From the NCBI GenBank assembly GCA_035278025.1, contig DATEJK010000185.1, forward strand, positions 1 to 31,384: a DNA stretch of 31,384 bases. The letters run 5' to 3'. Below, piece after piece: positions 30,228 through 31,384 of the stretch (its first letter is position 1; each line of letters opens with the position of its first letter). Below the pieces are notes generated by a model. That model was not told the DNA's origin, ran no database searches, and was given only the letters and a program-made list of their open reading frames with translations. The position numbers and the translations under genes were made by a program. The stretch comes from JAICWP01 sp035278025. Its GTDB lineage: Bacteria > Acidobacteriota > Terriglobia > Terriglobales > Acidobacteriaceae.

Positions 30228-30272
30228 AACTGTTTTCAACAGTTTTGTGGAAAAGGGAGCGGGATATCCACG
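30228..30272. promoter_or_regulatory. Palindrome with DnaA-box-like sequences
   Basis: AACTGTT-TTC-AACAGTT (30228-30244) is a perfect 7-3-7 palindrome, followed by TGTGGAAAA (30246-30254, the complement of TTTTCCACA, a common DnaA-box variant) and ATATCCACG (30264-30272, a weaker match). Two boxes are too few to call an origin. They could also belong to the control region of the downstream gene. Confidence 0.35.
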
Positions 30273-30385
30273 AAAGCGCAAGGGCCATGCAGGTTTGCGG
30301 GGTGTGCCCAAAAAGGGGGCAGGTGGGTTGGGCTGCGCGGTTGTGGTAAAGACGGCATTCTCCGAGGTTGTGGTACAAAGCAGCT

Positions 30386-31264
30386 ATGTTGGGGAGAAGC
30401 TACGGCGGGCAGAGCATGGTGGCGCCATTGCGCCGGGTATTCGTGTGCGCGCCGGAGACGGCAGGATGGCAGGAAAGCGAAAAGAAGTGGCGGGAGCTGG
30501 GTTATCTGCACGCGCCTGATTTCAGAGCGGCACAGGCGCAACACGCGGAGCTGAGGCGGGAGCTGGAGGAGGCGAGGGCAGAGGTAATCGCGGTGGAGGG
30601 GGGCAACCTGTCGCTGGATGCAGTGTACGTTCACGATCCGTCGCTGGTGACGGACTACGGGGCGATCTGCCTGAACATGGGGAAGGAGCAGAGACGAGGC
30701 GAGCCGGGGCGGCACCGCGAACATTACCAGCGCCTGGGGATTCCGCTGCTGGGGGAAATTTGTCCGCCGGGAACGGTGGAAGCGGGCGACGTGGTGTGGC
30801 TGGACGACAAAACCTTGCTGGTGGGCCGGGGATATCGCACGAATAGCTCAGGAATTGAGCAGCTGCGCGGCTTGCTGGGGCAGAAGGGCGTGGAGGTGGT
30901 GGCGGCACCGCTGCCGCACGGGAGCGGGCCAGGGTGCTGCCTGCATTTGATGTCGCTGATAAGCCTGCTGGACGAGCACACGGCGCTGGTGGATTTGCCC
31001 TGGCTGGCGGTGGAGACGGTGCAGTTGTTGTGCAAGCGCGGATTCCGTTTTGTCGAAATTGAGGCGGCAGAGCGGGAGACGCTGGCATGCAATGTGCTGG
31101 CGCTGGGAGAAGGGCGGCTGCTGGCGATCGCAGAAAATGAACGCACCAACCGGAGGCTGCGGGAGGCGGGATTCGAGGTGCGAACTTTCGCGGGGAGCGA
31201 AATCGGGGTCAACGGCGGCGGCGGGCCGACGTGTTTGACGCGGCCTGTGCTGCGGCGTTCTTAG
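30386..31264 (+). CDS. Amidinotransferase/dimethylargininase-family hydrolase
   Basis: A 292-aa protein (if started at 30386; an ATG at 30416 would remove ten residues and fits the family N-terminus LRRVFVCAPE as well or better). It has the guanidine-modifying fold: Asp84 in YVHDPSLV, Glu132-Ala-Gly-Asp135 in GTVEAGDVVWLDDK, GRGYRTNSSGIEQL, His187 in CCLHLM, and nucleophile Cys283 in NGGGGPTCLT. Members hydrolyse dimethylarginine or arginine-like substrates to citrulline-type products; the exact substrate is not evident. No arginine pathway genes are nearby. No strong ribosome site precedes either start. Confidence 0.9.
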   Translation: MLGRSYGGQSMVAPLRRVFVCAPETAGWQESEKKWRELGYLHAPDFRAAQAQHAELRRELEEARAEVIAVEGGNLSLDAVYVHDPSLVTDYGAICLNMGKEQRRGEPGRHREHYQRLGIPLLGEICPPGTVEAGDVVWLDDKTLLVGRGYRTNSSGIEQLRGLLGQKGVEVVAAPLPHGSGPGCCLHLMSLISLLDEHTALVDLPWLAVETVQLLCKRGFRFVEIEAAERETLACNVLALGEGRLLAIAENERTNRRLREAGFEVRTFAGSEIGVNGGGGPTCLTRPVLRRS

Positions 31265-31283
31265 CGATCTGGGTGGTACGTGC

Positions 31284-31363
31284 CGTCCCTACGGGACGAG
31301 CAAATTCCAAAATGGTTGCATTGCCCACTCAAGCCAAAAGCGGCTTGCGTGGCCACCCGCCAC
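31284..31363. repeat. Cluster of small palindromes at the right edge
   Basis: CGTCCC-TAC-GGGACG (31284-31298), CAAGCC-AAAAGC-GGCTTG (31330-31347) and GTGGC-CACCC-GCCAC (31349-31363) follow the last gene in series. They look like dispersed intergenic repeat units; no T-run follows any of them. Confidence 0.6.
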
Positions 31364-31384
31364 AGGGGCCAAGGCCCGAATTAA

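Noticed and set aside
1..31384. CRISPR array
   Set aside because: No set of regularly spaced identical repeats with unique spacers occurs; repeats here are dispersed palindromes or simple duplications.

Overview
The window is a high-GC bacterial chromosome segment. It has no rRNA, no recognisable tRNA, no CRISPR array and no complete classical insertion sequence. I infer an Acidobacteriota (Terriglobia-like) genome. The grounds are the gene order aroC-def-fmt-rsmB-PASTA protein, the Ser/Thr kinase with a TPR-like tail, the glycine-zipper lipoprotein, the di-heme DUF1111-type protein, the many small palindromic repeats, and a REP-associated tyrosine transposase. This assignment comes from family knowledge, not from a search.

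Layout. 1-4.9 kb: a partial secreted protein (runs off the left edge), a lipoprotein, a HAD-family dehalogenase-like enzyme and a NarL-type two-component pair. 5.1-9.5 kb: a housekeeping run on the + strand, namely chorismate synthase, peptide deformylase, methionyl-tRNA formyltransferase and the 16S rRNA m5C methyltransferase RsmB. It is interrupted by short repeat elements that abut start codons and form gene ends. 9.7-19.6 kb: mostly - strand genes for the envelope and signalling, including a PASTA protein, a class A penicillin-binding protein, an OmpA-domain protein, a triple-PAS GGDEF/EAL protein, a possible small membrane protein, a di-heme cytochrome and a small helical protein.

19.8-24.9 kb is the accessory part. 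A RAYT transposase lies between two related repeat blocks. Next comes a phage-like control module: a Xre/S24-type repressor diverges from a run of small + strand genes (unknown 80-aa protein, zinc-ribbon protein, sigma-region-4-like protein, charged helical protein, dual-specificity phosphatase, small holin-sized protein). The intergenic switch has a 7-3-7 palindrome over the repressor's probable -10 box and a matching half-site over the -10 box of the opposing promoter. A terminator whose T-run touches the next Shine-Dalgarno sequence separates the first gene from the second.

25-31.4 kb: a membrane HD-GYP protein, a two-gene operon of a Ser/Thr kinase plus a protein with two repeats resembling the NHLP/Os1348 fold, a roughly 700-bp gene-free stretch with a candidate structured RNA, and an amidinotransferase/dimethylargininase-family enzyme. 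The GGDEF/EAL protein and the HD-GYP protein could make and degrade cyclic-di-GMP. The strongest unexplained signals are the S24 switch region, the candidate RNA near 30.0 kb, the repeat elements fused to the ends of fmt and rsmB, and the tandem-repeat partner of the kinase.
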